Below, one piece after another: positions 24,672 to 34,231 of a DNA stretch of 64,000 nt. The notes below the pieces were generated by a model. The model was given only the letters and a program-made list of their open reading frames with translations. It had not been told where the DNA came from and did not search any database. The stretch spans positions 186,001 to 250,000 of the forward strand of contig NC_014618.1 in NCBI RefSeq assembly GCF_000164865.1, read 5' to 3'. This DNA comes from [Enterobacter] lignolyticus SCF1. GTDB lineage: Bacteria; Pseudomonadota; Gammaproteobacteria; Enterobacterales; Enterobacteriaceae. The number at the start of each line of letters is the position of its first letter. Positions within the stretch are counted from its first letter, which is position 1. The position numbers were made by a program, and so were the translations under genes.

Positions 24672-26279
24672 ATGAGTATTTCCTTGAAAAAGTCAGGGAT
24701 GCTGAAGCTTGGTCTTAGCCTGGTGGCTATGACTGTTGCGGCAAGCGTACAGGCAAAAACCCTGGTTTACTGTTCTGAAGGCTCGCCGGAAGGCTTTAAC
24801 CCACAGCTTTTTACCTCTGGTACTACCTATGACGCCAGCTCGGTGCCAATCTATAACCGTCTGGTGGAATTCAAAACCGGCACCACTGAAATCGTCCCTG
24901 GGCTTGCTGAGAAGTGGGATGTCAGCCCGGACGGCAAAACCTATACCTTCCACCTGCGCAAAGGCGTGAAGTGGCAGGACAATAAAGATTTTAAACCGAC
25001 TCGCGATATGAACGCGGACGATATCGTGTTCTCCTTCGATCGTCAGAAAAACGACAAAAACCCGTACCACAAAGTTTCTGGCGGCAGCTACGAATACTTT
25101 GAAGGCATGGGCCTGCCGGATCTGATCAGCGAAGTGAAGAAAGTGGACGACAATACCGTTCAGTTCGTGCTGACGCGTCCGGAGTCCCCGTTCCTGGCGG
25201 ATCTGGCGATGGACTTCGCGTCCATTCTGTCGAAAGAATATGCTGACAACATGCTGAAAGCCGGTACGCCGGAGAAAGTTGACCTGAACCCAATCGGTAC
25301 CGGTCCGTTCCAGCTGCTGCAGTACCAGAAAGATTCCCGCATTCTGTACAAAGCGTTCCCGGGCTACTGGGGCACTAAGCCGCAGATCGACCGCCTGGTG
25401 TTCTCCATTACGCCGGATGCGTCTGTACGCTATGCCAAGCTGCAGAAAAACGAATGCCAGGTCATGCCGTACCCGAACCCGGCTGACATTGCGCGCATGA
25501 AGGAAGATAAAAACATCAACCTGATGTCTCAGGCGGGTCTGAACGTGGGTTATCTCTCTTTCAACACCGAGAAAAAGCCTCTGGATGACGTTAAAGTTCG
25601 CCAGGCGCTGACCTACGCGGTGAACAAAGAGGCGATCATCAAAGCCGTTTATCAGGGCGCAGGCGTTGCCGCGAAGAACCTGATCCCGCCAACCATGTGG
25701 GGCTATAACGACGACGTTAAGGACTACACCTACGATCCGGAAAAAGCCAAAGCGCTGCTGAAAGAAGCGGGCCATGCGGACGGCTTCACCATCGACCTGT
25801 GGGCGATGCCGGTACAGCGTCCATACAACCCGAACGCTCGCCGTATGGCTGAGATGATTCAGGCCGACTGGGCGAAAGTGGGCGTGAAGGCCAACATCGT
25901 GACCTACGAGTGGGGCGAGTACCTCAAGCGTGCGAAAGCGGGCGAGCACCAGAGCGTGATGATGGGCTGGACCGGCGACAACGGGGATCCGGATAACTTC
26001 TTCGCGACCCTGTTCAGCTGCGCGGCGGCGAAAGACGGCTCTAACTACTCTCGCTGGTGCTACAAGCCGTTTGAAGACCTGATTCAGCCGGCACGTGCGA
26101 CCGACGACCACAACAAGCGTATTGAACTGTACAAACAGGCTCAGGTAGTGATGCACGACCAGGCTCCGGCGCTGATCATCGCTCACTCCACCGTATACGA
26201 GCCGGTGCGTAAAGAGGTCAAAGGCTATGTGGTTGACCCGTTAGGTAAGCACCACTTCGAAAACGTGTCTGTCGAATAA
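24672..26279 (+). CDS. dppA: Periplasmic dipeptide-binding protein
   Basis: 535 aa. Sec signal peptide (cleavage after AASVQA), then mature KTLVYCSEGSPEGFNPQ. Solute-binding family 5, typical blocks TYTFHLRKGVKWQD, NPIGTGPFQL and DDVKVRQALTYAVNKE. It delivers dipeptides (and haem or 5-aminolevulinate in E. coli) to the DppBCDF permease and also serves dipeptide chemotaxis through Tap. GGAG lies upstream of the ATG. First gene of dppABCDF; a palindrome between dppA and dppB probably makes dppA mRNA the most abundant part. Confidence 0.97.
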   Translation: MSISLKKSGMLKLGLSLVAMTVAASVQAKTLVYCSEGSPEGFNPQLFTSGTTYDASSVPIYNRLVEFKTGTTEIVPGLAEKWDVSPDGKTYTFHLRKGVKWQDNKDFKPTRDMNADDIVFSFDRQKNDKNPYHKVSGGSYEYFEGMGLPDLISEVKKVDDNTVQFVLTRPESPFLADLAMDFASILSKEYADNMLKAGTPEKVDLNPIGTGPFQLLQYQKDSRILYKAFPGYWGTKPQIDRLVFSITPDASVRYAKLQKNECQVMPYPNPADIARMKEDKNINLMSQAGLNVGYLSFNTEKKPLDDVKVRQALTYAVNKEAIIKAVYQGAGVAAKNLIPPTMWGYNDDVKDYTYDPEKAKALLKEAGHADGFTIDLWAMPVQRPYNPNARRMAEMIQADWAKVGVKANIVTYEWGEYLKRAKAGEHQSVMMGWTGDNGDPDNFFATLFSCAAAKDGSNYSRWCYKPFEDLIQPARATDDHNKRIELYKQAQVVMHDQAPALIIAHSTVYEPVRKEVKGYVVDPLGKHHFENVSVE

Positions 26280-26294
26280 TAACCAATGTGTTCC

Positions 26295-26316
26295 CCCTCT
26301 CCCCGCGGGGAGAGGG
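26295..26316. repeat. Perfect 22-bp palindrome between dppA and dppB
   Basis: CCCTCTCCCC followed by GCGGGGAGAGGG is an uninterrupted self-complementary 22-mer, starting 15 bp after the dppA stop. In RNA it would form a very stable stem that can block 3'-5' decay, favouring DppA over the permease subunits. Confidence 0.75.
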
Positions 26317-26384
26317 CATTTACATTTGTGAGCAATACAGACGCAGTGTCGCCAGGCTATGCGTCATTAGAGAGAATACGGGTT

Positions 26385-27404
26385 ATGTTGCAGTTCATCC
26401 TCCGACGTCTGGGATTAGTCATCCCAACCTTTATCGGTATCACCCTCCTCACCTTTGCCTTTGTTCATATGATCCCCGGCGATCCGGTGATGATCATGGC
26501 GGGTGAGCGTGGTATCTCCCCTGAGCGCCACGCGCAGCTCCTGGCCGCCTTAGGCCTGGATAAACCGTTGTGGCAGCAGTACCTCCATTATATCTGGGGC
26601 GTGCTCCATGGCGATTTAGGCATTTCGCTCAAAAGCCGCCTGCCGGTGTGGGACGAGTTCGTACCGCGTTTTAAAGCGACGCTTGAGCTCGGCGTTTGCG
26701 CCATGATTTTTGCCGTTGCGGTGGGGATTCCCGTCGGCGTGCTGGCTGCGGTCAAGCGCGGCTCGGTTTTCGATCATACCGCGGTAGGCCTGGCCCTGAC
26801 GGGTTACTCGATGCCTATTTTTTGGTGGGGCATGATGCTTATTATGCTGGTGTCGGTGCAGCTCAACCTTGCGCCGGTGTCCGGACGTATCAGCGATTCG
26901 GTGTTCCTCGACGATACCCTGCCGTTAACCGGTTTTATGCTGATTGACACTGCCATTTGGGGCCAGCCGGGTGATTTTATCGATGCGATCGCGCACATGG
27001 TGCTGCCTGCCGTGGTGCTCGGTACGATCCCGCTGGCGGTGATCGTGCGTATGACCCGTTCGGCGATGCTGGAAGTGCTGGGGGAAGATTACATCCGCAC
27101 CGCCCGCGCAAAAGGCCTGACCCGCATGCGCGTCATCATTATCCACGCGCTGCGTAACGCCATGCTGCCCGTAGTGACCGTCATCGGTTTGCAGGTGGGC
27201 ACGCTGCTGGCGGGCGCGATCCTGACCGAAACCATCTTTTCCTGGCCGGGCCTTGGGCGCTGGCTGATTGATGCGCTGCAGCGCCGTGATTATCCGGTGG
27301 TGCAGGGCGGGGTGCTGCTGGTCGCGACGATGATTATTCTCGTTAACCTGCTGGTCGACCTGCTGTACGGCGTGGTGAACCCGCGTATTCGTCATAAGAA
27401 GTAA
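26385..27404 (+). CDS. dppB: Dipeptide ABC permease subunit DppB
   Basis: 339 aa from ATG 26385, exactly the E. coli length; the longer frame starting in the palindrome region is rejected. Six membrane segments, with the conserved start MLQFILRRLGLVIPTFIGIT and the EAA loop EDYIRTARAKGLTRMRVIIIHALRNA (about 243-268) that docks on the ATPases. Inner membrane channel subunit, pairs with DppC. Confidence 0.97.
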   Translation: MLQFILRRLGLVIPTFIGITLLTFAFVHMIPGDPVMIMAGERGISPERHAQLLAALGLDKPLWQQYLHYIWGVLHGDLGISLKSRLPVWDEFVPRFKATLELGVCAMIFAVAVGIPVGVLAAVKRGSVFDHTAVGLALTGYSMPIFWWGMMLIMLVSVQLNLAPVSGRISDSVFLDDTLPLTGFMLIDTAIWGQPGDFIDAIAHMVLPAVVLGTIPLAVIVRMTRSAMLEVLGEDYIRTARAKGLTRMRVIIIHALRNAMLPVVTVIGLQVGTLLAGAILTETIFSWPGLGRWLIDALQRRDYPVVQGGVLLVATMIILVNLLVDLLYGVVNPRIRHKK

Positions 27405-27413
27405 GGGGCCATC

Positions 27414-28313
27414 ATGTCACAAGTCACTGAAACTAAAGTTGCTGCACCGGTGCCCATGACCCCGCTGCAGGAGTTCTGGCACTATTTTAAGCGTAACAAA
27501 GGGGCGGTTATCGGCCTGGCGTATGTGGTGGTGGTAATGATTATCGCCATCTTCGCCAACTGGCTGGCGCCCTATAACCCGGCGGATCAGTTCCGCGATT
27601 CCCTGCTGGTTCCGCCATTCTGGCAGCAAGGCGGTAGCCTGGCGCATCTGCTGGGGACCGACGATGTGGGCCGCGATGTCCTGTCGCGCCTGATGTACGG
27701 CGCGCGCCTGTCGCTGCTGGTGGGCTGCCTGGTGGTGGTGCTGTCGCTGGTGCTGGGGATTGTCCTCGGTCTGGTGGCGGGCTACTTCGGCGGCATCGTC
27801 GACAACATTATCATGCGTATCGTCGATATCATGCTGGCCCTGCCGAGCCTGCTGCTGGCGCTGGTGCTGGTGGCGATTTTCGGCCCGTCGATAGGCAACG
27901 CCGCCCTTGCGCTGACCTTCGTGGCGCTGCCTCACTATGTGCGTCTGACGCGCGCGGCGGTGCTGGTGGAGGTTAACCGCGATTACGTCACCGCCTCTCG
28001 CGTGGCGGGCGCGGGCGCGATACGCCAGATGTTCGTCAATATTTTCCCGAACTGCCTGGCGCCGCTGATTGTTCAGGCGTCGCTCGGTTTCTCTAACGCC
28101 ATTCTCGATATGGCCGCTCTTGGCTTCCTTGGCATGGGTGCGCAGCCGCCGACACCGGAGTGGGGCACTATGCTCTCCGACGTGTTGCAGTTCGCGCAGA
28201 GCGCCTGGTGGGTCGTGACCTTCCCGGGTCTGGCGATCCTGCTGACGGTGCTGGCATTTAACCTGATGGGCGACGGTCTGCGTGACGCGCTGGATCCCAA
28301 ACTGAAGCAGTAA
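27414..28313 (+). CDS. dppC: Dipeptide ABC permease subunit DppC
   Basis: 299 aa. N-terminal cytoplasmic tail, then six membrane segments; periplasmic-loop motif LLGTDDVGRDVLSRLMYGAR and EAA loop RDYVTASRVAGAGAIRQMF. Begins 9 bp after dppB. With DppB it forms the transmembrane pore for dipeptides. Confidence 0.97.
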   Translation: MSQVTETKVAAPVPMTPLQEFWHYFKRNKGAVIGLAYVVVVMIIAIFANWLAPYNPADQFRDSLLVPPFWQQGGSLAHLLGTDDVGRDVLSRLMYGARLSLLVGCLVVVLSLVLGIVLGLVAGYFGGIVDNIIMRIVDIMLALPSLLLALVLVAIFGPSIGNAALALTFVALPHYVRLTRAAVLVEVNRDYVTASRVAGAGAIRQMFVNIFPNCLAPLIVQASLGFSNAILDMAALGFLGMGAQPPTPEWGTMLSDVLQFAQSAWWVVTFPGLAILLTVLAFNLMGDGLRDALDPKLKQ

Positions 28314-28323
28314 GAGGCACGAG

Positions 28324-29307
28324 ATGGCGTTATTAAATGTAGATAAATTGTCGGTGCACTTCGGCGACGAAGGCACACCGTTTCGCGCCGTGGACCGCAT
28401 CAGCTACAGCGTGAAGCAGGGCGAAGTCGTGGGCATCGTTGGGGAGTCTGGTTCCGGTAAATCCGTGAGCTCGCTGGCGATCATGGGGCTGATTGACTAC
28501 CCGGGCCGCGTGATGGCGGAAAAACTGGAGTTCAACGGCCGGGACCTGAAGCGCATTTCCGAAAAAGAGCGTCGCCAGCTGGTGGGCGCGGAAGTGGCGA
28601 TGATTTTCCAGGACCCGATGACCAGCCTGAACCCCTGCTACACCGTCGGTTTCCAGATTATGGAAGCGATTAAGGTGCATCAGGGCGGTAACAAAAAGAC
28701 CCGTCGCCAGCGCGCGATCGATCTGCTCAATCAGGTGGGGATTCCCGACCCGGCGTCGCGTCTGGACGTCTATCCGCACCAGCTCTCCGGCGGGATGAGC
28801 CAGCGCGTGATGATCGCCATGGCGATCGCCTGCCGTCCGAAGCTGCTGATTGCCGATGAGCCGACGACGGCGCTGGACGTTACCATCCAGGCGCAGATCA
28901 TCGAGCTGCTGCTGGAGCTTCAGCAGAAAGAAAACATGGCGCTGGTGCTGATCACCCACGATCTGGCGCTGGTTGCGGAAGCGGCGCACAAAATCATCGT
29001 GATGTATGCGGGCCAGGTGGTGGAGACCGGCGATGCGAAGGATATCTTCCGCGCGCCGCGTCACCCCTACACCCAGGCGCTGCTGCGCGCGCTGCCGGAG
29101 TTTGCGCAGGATAAAGCGCGTCTGGCCTCGCTGCCGGGCGTCGTGCCGGGGAAATATGACCGCCCGAACGGCTGTCTGCTGAATCCGCGCTGCCCGTATG
29201 CCACGGATAAATGCCGCAGTGAAGAACCGGGCCTGAACGCCATCGACGGCGAGCGTCAGTCCAAATGCCATTACCCCCTTGATGATGCCGGGAGGCCGAC
29301 CCTATGA
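28324..29307 (+). CDS. dppD: Dipeptide ABC transporter ATPase DppD
   Basis: 327 aa. Walker A GESGSGKS, Q-loop FQDPMTSLNP, signature LSGGMSQRV, Walker B LLIADEPTTALD, H-loop ITHDL. The C-terminal oligopeptide-ABC extension carries the Cys-rich NPRCPYATDKC. Cytoplasmic ATPase, partners DppF. Its stop overlaps the dppF start (ATGA). Confidence 0.97.
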   Translation: MALLNVDKLSVHFGDEGTPFRAVDRISYSVKQGEVVGIVGESGSGKSVSSLAIMGLIDYPGRVMAEKLEFNGRDLKRISEKERRQLVGAEVAMIFQDPMTSLNPCYTVGFQIMEAIKVHQGGNKKTRRQRAIDLLNQVGIPDPASRLDVYPHQLSGGMSQRVMIAMAIACRPKLLIADEPTTALDVTIQAQIIELLLELQQKENMALVLITHDLALVAEAAHKIIVMYAGQVVETGDAKDIFRAPRHPYTQALLRALPEFAQDKARLASLPGVVPGKYDRPNGCLLNPRCPYATDKCRSEEPGLNAIDGERQSKCHYPLDDAGRPTL

Positions 29308-30317
29308 GTACGCACGAGGCCACCTCGCAGCAGCCGCTGCTGAAGGCTATCGACCTGAAAAAATACTACCCGGTGAAAAAGGGGATCTTCGCCCCGGAGC
29401 GCCTGGTCAAAGCGCTGGACGGCGTTTCCTTCACGCTTGAGCGGGGTAAAACGCTGGCGGTAGTGGGCGAGTCCGGCTGCGGGAAATCCACGCTGGGACG
29501 CCTGCTGACGATGATTGAAACACCGACCGGCGGCGAGCTTTACTGGCAGGGGCAGGATCTGCTCAAGCACGACCCGCAGGCGCAGAAGCTGCGCCGTCAG
29601 AAGATTCAGATAGTCTTTCAGAACCCGTATGGCTCGCTGAACCCGCGTAAAAAAGTGGGACAAATTCTGGAAGAGCCGCTGCAGATTAACACCGGCCTGA
29701 ACAAAGAGCAGCGCCGGGAGAAAGCGCTGGCGATGATGGCGAAAGTCGGCCTGAAAACCGAGCATTACGACCGCTATCCGCACATGTTCTCCGGCGGCCA
29801 GCGCCAGCGTATCGCCATTGCCCGCGGCCTGATGCTGGACCCTGACGTGGTCATTGCGGACGAGCCGGTGTCGGCGCTTGACGTTTCGGTGCGTGCGCAG
29901 GTGCTGAACCTGATGATGGATTTACAGCAGGATATGGGCCTGTCGTATGTCTTTATCTCTCATGACCTGTCGGTGGTAGAGCACATTGCTGATGAAGTGA
30001 TGGTGATGTACCTGGGGCGCTGCGTGGAGAAAGGGACCAAAGATCAGATCTTCAATAACCCGCGCCATCCGTATACCCAGGCGCTGCTGTCGGCGACGCC
30101 GCGCCTGAACCCGGACGACCGCCGCGAGCGCATCAAGCTGACCGGGGAGCTGCCAAGCCCGCTCAACCCGCCGCCGGGCTGCGCGTTCAACGCCCGCTGC
30201 CGCCGCCGCTTCGGCCCCTGCACGCAGCTGCAGCCGCAGCTCAAGGACTACGGCGGCCAGCTGGTGGCATGCTTCGCCGTCGACCAGGACGAAAACGGCG
30301 AAAAGCCGCTTTCCTGA
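29304..30317 (+). CDS. dppF: Dipeptide ABC transporter ATPase DppF
   Basis: 337 aa. Walker A GESGCGKS, Q-loop FQNPYGSLNPR, signature FSGGQRQRI, Walker B VVIADEPVSALDVS, H-loop ISHDLSVVEH, then a Cys-containing C-terminal extension (GCAFNARCRRRFGPC). It starts 4 bp before the dppD stop, so the two are translationally coupled. Last gene of dppABCDF. Confidence 0.97.
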   Translation: MSTHEATSQQPLLKAIDLKKYYPVKKGIFAPERLVKALDGVSFTLERGKTLAVVGESGCGKSTLGRLLTMIETPTGGELYWQGQDLLKHDPQAQKLRRQKIQIVFQNPYGSLNPRKKVGQILEEPLQINTGLNKEQRREKALAMMAKVGLKTEHYDRYPHMFSGGQRQRIAIARGLMLDPDVVIADEPVSALDVSVRAQVLNLMMDLQQDMGLSYVFISHDLSVVEHIADEVMVMYLGRCVEKGTKDQIFNNPRHPYTQALLSATPRLNPDDRRERIKLTGELPSPLNPPPGCAFNARCRRRFGPCTQLQPQLKDYGGQLVACFAVDQDENGEKPLS

Positions 30318-30342
30318 TAGCAAACAGCGAATAGCAAAAAGC

Positions 30343-30373
30343 AAAAACCGGAGTTCAGGCTCCGGTTTTTTTT
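30343..30373. terminator. Bidirectional terminator between dppF and bcsG
   Basis: Stem ACCGGAG (30347-30353) / CTCCGGT (30360-30366), loop TTCAGG, flanked by A-runs on the left and eight T on the right, so it works for both converging transcripts. Confidence 0.92.
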
Positions 30374-30392
30374 CGGGGGTGCTGCACGGGCA

Positions 30393-32072
30393 TTACTGCG
30401 GGTAAGGCACCCATTCGCCGCCGTTCAGCCGCACGTACGGTTTGCCCTGGTACTGAATCACCACCGCATTGGAGTTCTCAGAGACCGGCGCCGTTTGCGG
30501 CAGGCCGCTGGTGTACTGCTGCCAGTTGACGCTGTCTTCGGTAAACATTTTGCCGTCGACCGCGCGCGCGACCAGTTCGGAAATGGCGAGATAGCTGCTC
30601 GGCTGTGCGATTTCAACCGCCGCGCCCTGATGCGGCGCCTTCATGCCGAAGAACTTAATCGCAGCAGGTACGTTGGTAATCGACGGGCTTGGGATATCGC
30701 GCAGGCCGGATACCTGCATCTTATCGCCGTGAATCGCGCCACCGTGTTCCGGCACAATAACCACCATTACCTTACGACCCGATTTTTCCAGTTCGGTAAA
30801 GAACTGGTCCAGCTCGTCAAACATCTTTTGTGCCCGCATTTTATAATCGGCGGTTTTGCTCTGTCCCGGGAAATGGTTGCCGTCGTGCAGCGGCAGCGTG
30901 TTGTAGAAGGTGGCGGTACGGGCGCCGTCCTCTTTCTTCTCGTTGTCGAGCCAGCGGTTCAGCATCGCCAGATCGTCATACACCGGCGAGCCGTCGAAGC
31001 CGAGCAGGGTGACCGGGATACCGGTCTGATCCATCAGCGGGCTTTGCAAATCGCCGTAGTTGCGCACCTCTTTGAGGAAATCGCCGAACTGCCCGTTATG
31101 ACCAAGCATCAGCTGGGACTTAAAGCCCAGGTTCGCCAGGTTATCGAACAGATAGCAGTCCTTTCCGGCCGGCGAGTAGAGGTTGGTGTGCGACGGCTGG
31201 CCGCAGCTTGCGCGCAGCAGGCGGATGGCCGCCGGGCCGCTGTAGGAGGTCGCCGAGTTGAAATTCTTGAAGACGATATCAAAATGCTGCAGCAGGGCAT
31301 GCTGCATCAGGCCCGCGGTTTCAATATCATCCCACGACAGCGAACAGATATTGATAACCAGCAGCTCGAACGGCTGAGCGTCTTCAGGTAGTGCGCCCGG
31401 GAAGGTCGTTTTGCGTTTCTCTTCGGCGGCATAGAAGCTGGAAAGCCAGGCGTTCAGGTTGGCCGACGTCGGCGGCGCGGTCTGCGCCGGCATGTCGCCA
31501 ACCACCGGTTTGGCATCCGCCGTGGCTACCGTAGCGGCAGCGGTGCCGCCCGTGGTGGTCACGGTGCCGGTCGCTTGCCCGGCAGGGAAGAGCGAAAAGC
31601 TGGGGCCGATCAGGGTAATCGCGTTCAGCCAGATCATAATGCCGACCACAAATACGGTAACGCGCAGCCACTGCGACAAGAACAGCCAGGCGACCAGCAG
31701 CACAAAGAAAGCGCCGACCATCTGCCAGTTGATGAAGCGGGTGACAAGGTCCACCACGTAATCAAAGCTGAAGCCCGCCACCTGCGAGCCCTGGCTCATA
31801 ATGCTTTCCGGACCGGGCAGCCAGGTATCGTGCCAGAACAGCGCAAAACCAACGGGAATGGCAATCCAGTGGCGCCACTGATGGAGCCTGCGGTTCGGCA
31901 GCGGCAGCAGCAGGAACGCCATAAAGACCAGGTTCTGCATGGCGTGAAAATTCAGGTATCCCGCCCACAGCAGGCCGAACTTCACCAGAAAATAGAAGTT
32001 CCAGCCGGAAAGGCCGCGCCAGTATTGCCAGCCCGACGGCGGCGGGGCGGTGGTTTTAGAAGAATTAGTCAT
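30393..32072 (-). CDS. bcsG: Cellulose phosphoethanolamine transferase BcsG
   Basis: 559 aa. Several N-terminal membrane helices (about residues 22-165), a periplasmic linker rich in Thr/Ala/Gly, then an alkaline-phosphatase-like domain. The catalytic Ser lies in NFNSATSYSGPA, and Zn ligands lie in VINICSLSWDD and VPEHGGAIHGD. It adds phosphoethanolamine to nascent cellulose, giving the pEtN-cellulose of enteric biofilms. It overlaps the bcsF end by 8 bp and is the last gene of bcsEFG. Confidence 0.95.
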   Translation of the reverse strand: MTNSSKTTAPPPSGWQYWRGLSGWNFYFLVKFGLLWAGYLNFHAMQNLVFMAFLLLPLPNRRLHQWRHWIAIPVGFALFWHDTWLPGPESIMSQGSQVAGFSFDYVVDLVTRFINWQMVGAFFVLLVAWLFLSQWLRVTVFVVGIMIWLNAITLIGPSFSLFPAGQATGTVTTTGGTAAATVATADAKPVVGDMPAQTAPPTSANLNAWLSSFYAAEEKRKTTFPGALPEDAQPFELLVINICSLSWDDIETAGLMQHALLQHFDIVFKNFNSATSYSGPAAIRLLRASCGQPSHTNLYSPAGKDCYLFDNLANLGFKSQLMLGHNGQFGDFLKEVRNYGDLQSPLMDQTGIPVTLLGFDGSPVYDDLAMLNRWLDNEKKEDGARTATFYNTLPLHDGNHFPGQSKTADYKMRAQKMFDELDQFFTELEKSGRKVMVVIVPEHGGAIHGDKMQVSGLRDIPSPSITNVPAAIKFFGMKAPHQGAAVEIAQPSSYLAISELVARAVDGKMFTEDSVNWQQYTSGLPQTAPVSENSNAVVIQYQGKPYVRLNGGEWVPYPQ

Positions 32073-32262
32073 CTTTTTGCTTTGCCTTGACGATAGCTGG
32101 CCGACGCAGTGTGCCCATTGGCCTGGTGTAACGGGGCTTGAAAAACATCAGTCTGATGGTGGTTTTAATACGGCGCCAGTAGTGGCGCGCCATAAAGCCC
32201 AGGGGAAAAAAGATCAGGGCGCACAGCACAACCAGCTGAATAATATCGCTAATCGACATCAT
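32065..32262 (-). CDS. bcsF: BcsF, single-span cellulose synthase accessory protein
   Basis: 65 aa, one N-terminal membrane helix (IIQLVVLCALIFFPLGFMA) followed by a basic cytoplasmic tail. It matches the start MMxISDII and the KPRY..P.GTLRR block of E. coli BcsF. BcsF links BcsG to BcsE in the inner membrane. It overlaps both neighbours (ATGA with bcsE, 8 bp with bcsG). Confidence 0.93.
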   Translation of the reverse strand: MMSISDIIQLVVLCALIFFPLGFMARHYWRRIKTTIRLMFFKPRYTRPMGTLRRPAIVKAKQKDD

Positions 32263-33830
32263 GCCTTTTCCCCCCTTTTGGTATCGGCAAGACGATGCGG
32301 CTCGGGGATCCGGCGCCAGCTTCGCCCGTCATGGGCCGCGTTCATGACCTCGCTTCTGCCAATGGTGAACGGCAGCGGCGTTGTCCAGCGCTCGGCGGTG
32401 ACGGCCTGCATTTCGACAATTTCCGCCGTGATCTGCTTATCTTCAAACCAAATCATTCGATTGGAGAATATATCGCCGGTCGGCAGCGGGAAAATATGGT
32501 TGAGTGCGGTATCGAGGTCATTGACGCGGCAGAAGGTCAAAAACAGCACCAGCCGGTTGTTGCCGATCGTCATAATATCGCCGAAGCGGTTGGGTCGGCA
32601 CAGCGTAAGCGCCTGCTCAACCCGCAGCCCGGGCACCGGCCGTAGCGCGACCATCACCCCTTTGTTGTCTGCAGGCAACAGGGGATTGTTCATAATATCG
32701 TGTACGGCGGCGCAGAACACATCCCATTTCTGGTAGCCGCGCAGCTTGAGCGGCTGGGTCAGCGCCAGAAGGGTGTTTATTTCATCGGGAACGTGGCGGT
32801 GGAACTGCTGTTTTTGCACGCTTTCCACCAGCGTCAGGCAGCGGGAGAGCGGGGCGTTCCAGGGCACCACCAGGTTTGCGCCGCAGCCGAGCAGCAGGCG
32901 CTCGTCGGTTGCGCGCAGGCTGGCCACCATTTCGCGCACCACTATCTTCAGCGCGGTGCCGCGCTGGCGGCGCAGCGTGTGAATAAAGCGGGCCAGCTGT
33001 TCAATCTGGCTGGTTTGCTCTACCGCAAAAATAACCGTCGCGGCCTGCGCGGTGCGCGAGGCATTAAAAATCGCATCGTTGCTGTCGAACAGCGACCAAT
33101 ATTCAGAGAGCGCCGGCGCGCCCTCCAGCACGTTTTTATTGCTCAGCACGACTTTTTCATCGCTGCGTGGCTGAATATTGGTTTCTTCTTTTTCAGCCAG
33201 CTTCCAGACGCCGTCGGTGTAGTTAACCTGCAGCTGCTGGCGGGCGCTGAGGCCTTTTTCATTGCCCCAGAAGGCAATGTCAAAAAGGTGATTATCGCCC
33301 TGGTAACGCAGGCTTGCTAAACCAGAGAGCGAGCGATGTTCGCCGAGTAACAGCGACAGCTGAGCATCCGTATTGTTTCCTGGATTGAGAATGAGCAGCG
33401 AGCAGTGATAGTAATTGGTCCAGCGGCTGGCGTTATTCAACCATGTGCGCAAACGATCTCCTGGAATATTTTTCCAGGCGTTGTCAGCACACATCAGGAT
33501 AAATAAATAATCACTTGGCTCAATGGAACAGAGCAAATCACGGTACAGCGAGTATAGACCATTTTCGCTTTTCGGCATGGCGAAAAGACGTATTTTTTTA
33601 GGTCCATGGGATTCGTGTAATCTTATGATTTTATTTGGTATTTCTCCCATGGTGATCGCCGCGACTTTGGCATCGGCGGATTGTGCGGCGATCGTCTGGT
33701 TTAATAGACTCTCCGCATCTTCTCGCCGTTCAACGTTCATCCACCATACGCCGCCTGTGGGCATATGGCTCACCTCGTCCCATAAAGACTGGATTCCAAT
33801 TGAGAATACAGGGTTCACTGTGTCCCTCAT
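32259..33830 (-). CDS. bcsE: BcsE, c-di-GMP-binding cellulose regulator
   Basis: 523 aa cytoplasmic protein close to E. coli BcsE. It starts MRDTVNPVFSIGIQSLWDE, has a degenerate ATPase-like middle, and in the last third a degenerate GGDEF-like (GIL) domain in which RATDERLLLGCGANLV and the I-site-like VEQALTLCRPNRFGD (RxGD: RFGD) are visible. It recruits BcsRQ and binds c-di-GMP to raise cellulose output. First gene of bcsEFG, divergent from bcsR across a 203-bp AT-rich region. Confidence 0.93.
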   Translation of the reverse strand: MRDTVNPVFSIGIQSLWDEVSHMPTGGVWWMNVERREDAESLLNQTIAAQSADAKVAAITMGEIPNKIIRLHESHGPKKIRLFAMPKSENGLYSLYRDLLCSIEPSDYLFILMCADNAWKNIPGDRLRTWLNNASRWTNYYHCSLLILNPGNNTDAQLSLLLGEHRSLSGLASLRYQGDNHLFDIAFWGNEKGLSARQQLQVNYTDGVWKLAEKEETNIQPRSDEKVVLSNKNVLEGAPALSEYWSLFDSNDAIFNASRTAQAATVIFAVEQTSQIEQLARFIHTLRRQRGTALKIVVREMVASLRATDERLLLGCGANLVVPWNAPLSRCLTLVESVQKQQFHRHVPDEINTLLALTQPLKLRGYQKWDVFCAAVHDIMNNPLLPADNKGVMVALRPVPGLRVEQALTLCRPNRFGDIMTIGNNRLVLFLTFCRVNDLDTALNHIFPLPTGDIFSNRMIWFEDKQITAEIVEMQAVTAERWTTPLPFTIGRSEVMNAAHDGRSWRRIPEPHRLADTKRGEKA

Positions 33831-34033
33831 GCGCTAATTTGGCTATCTGTCAGTTTACTAGCAAAAGCGCCAGATTAAACCTAACATTGAAATTAAAGAT
33901 TAACAGATTTAGCATGTAAACGAATCTTATGTGTTGAAGACAGTGTAGCGAAAAAAGCAAATGTATTATTTTTTGATGCGAAATAAGTCTTCATGATTCG
34001 CTTCCTGAATATATCCGATGAAGGGTAATTAAA

Positions 34034-34231
34034 ATGTCTGAGAATGAACTCCGGACATCGTCAGATTCCGCGCTGGGCTATACTTTCCAGAATGATTTTT
34101 TGGCGCTAAGCCGGGCATTTTTGTTGCCTGAAATAGATTACACCGATATTTCCCAACGCGAGCAGTTGGCCGCGGCGTTAAAACGCTGGCCCCTGTTGGC
34201 TGAATTTGCCGAACAACAGCAGGGAGCGTAA
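34034..34231 (+). CDS. bcsR: BcsR, small cellulose synthase regulator
   Basis: 65 aa. Conserved C-terminal half DYTDISQREQLAAALKRWPLLAEFA, as in E. coli BcsR (YhjR). It forms a complex with BcsQ and BcsE that is needed for cellulose secretion. AAGGG lies before the ATG. bcsQ starts at the base right after its stop, so the pair is coupled. It heads bcsRQABZC. Confidence 0.93.
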   Translation: MSENELRTSSDSALGYTFQNDFLALSRAFLLPEIDYTDISQREQLAAALKRWPLLAEFAEQQQGA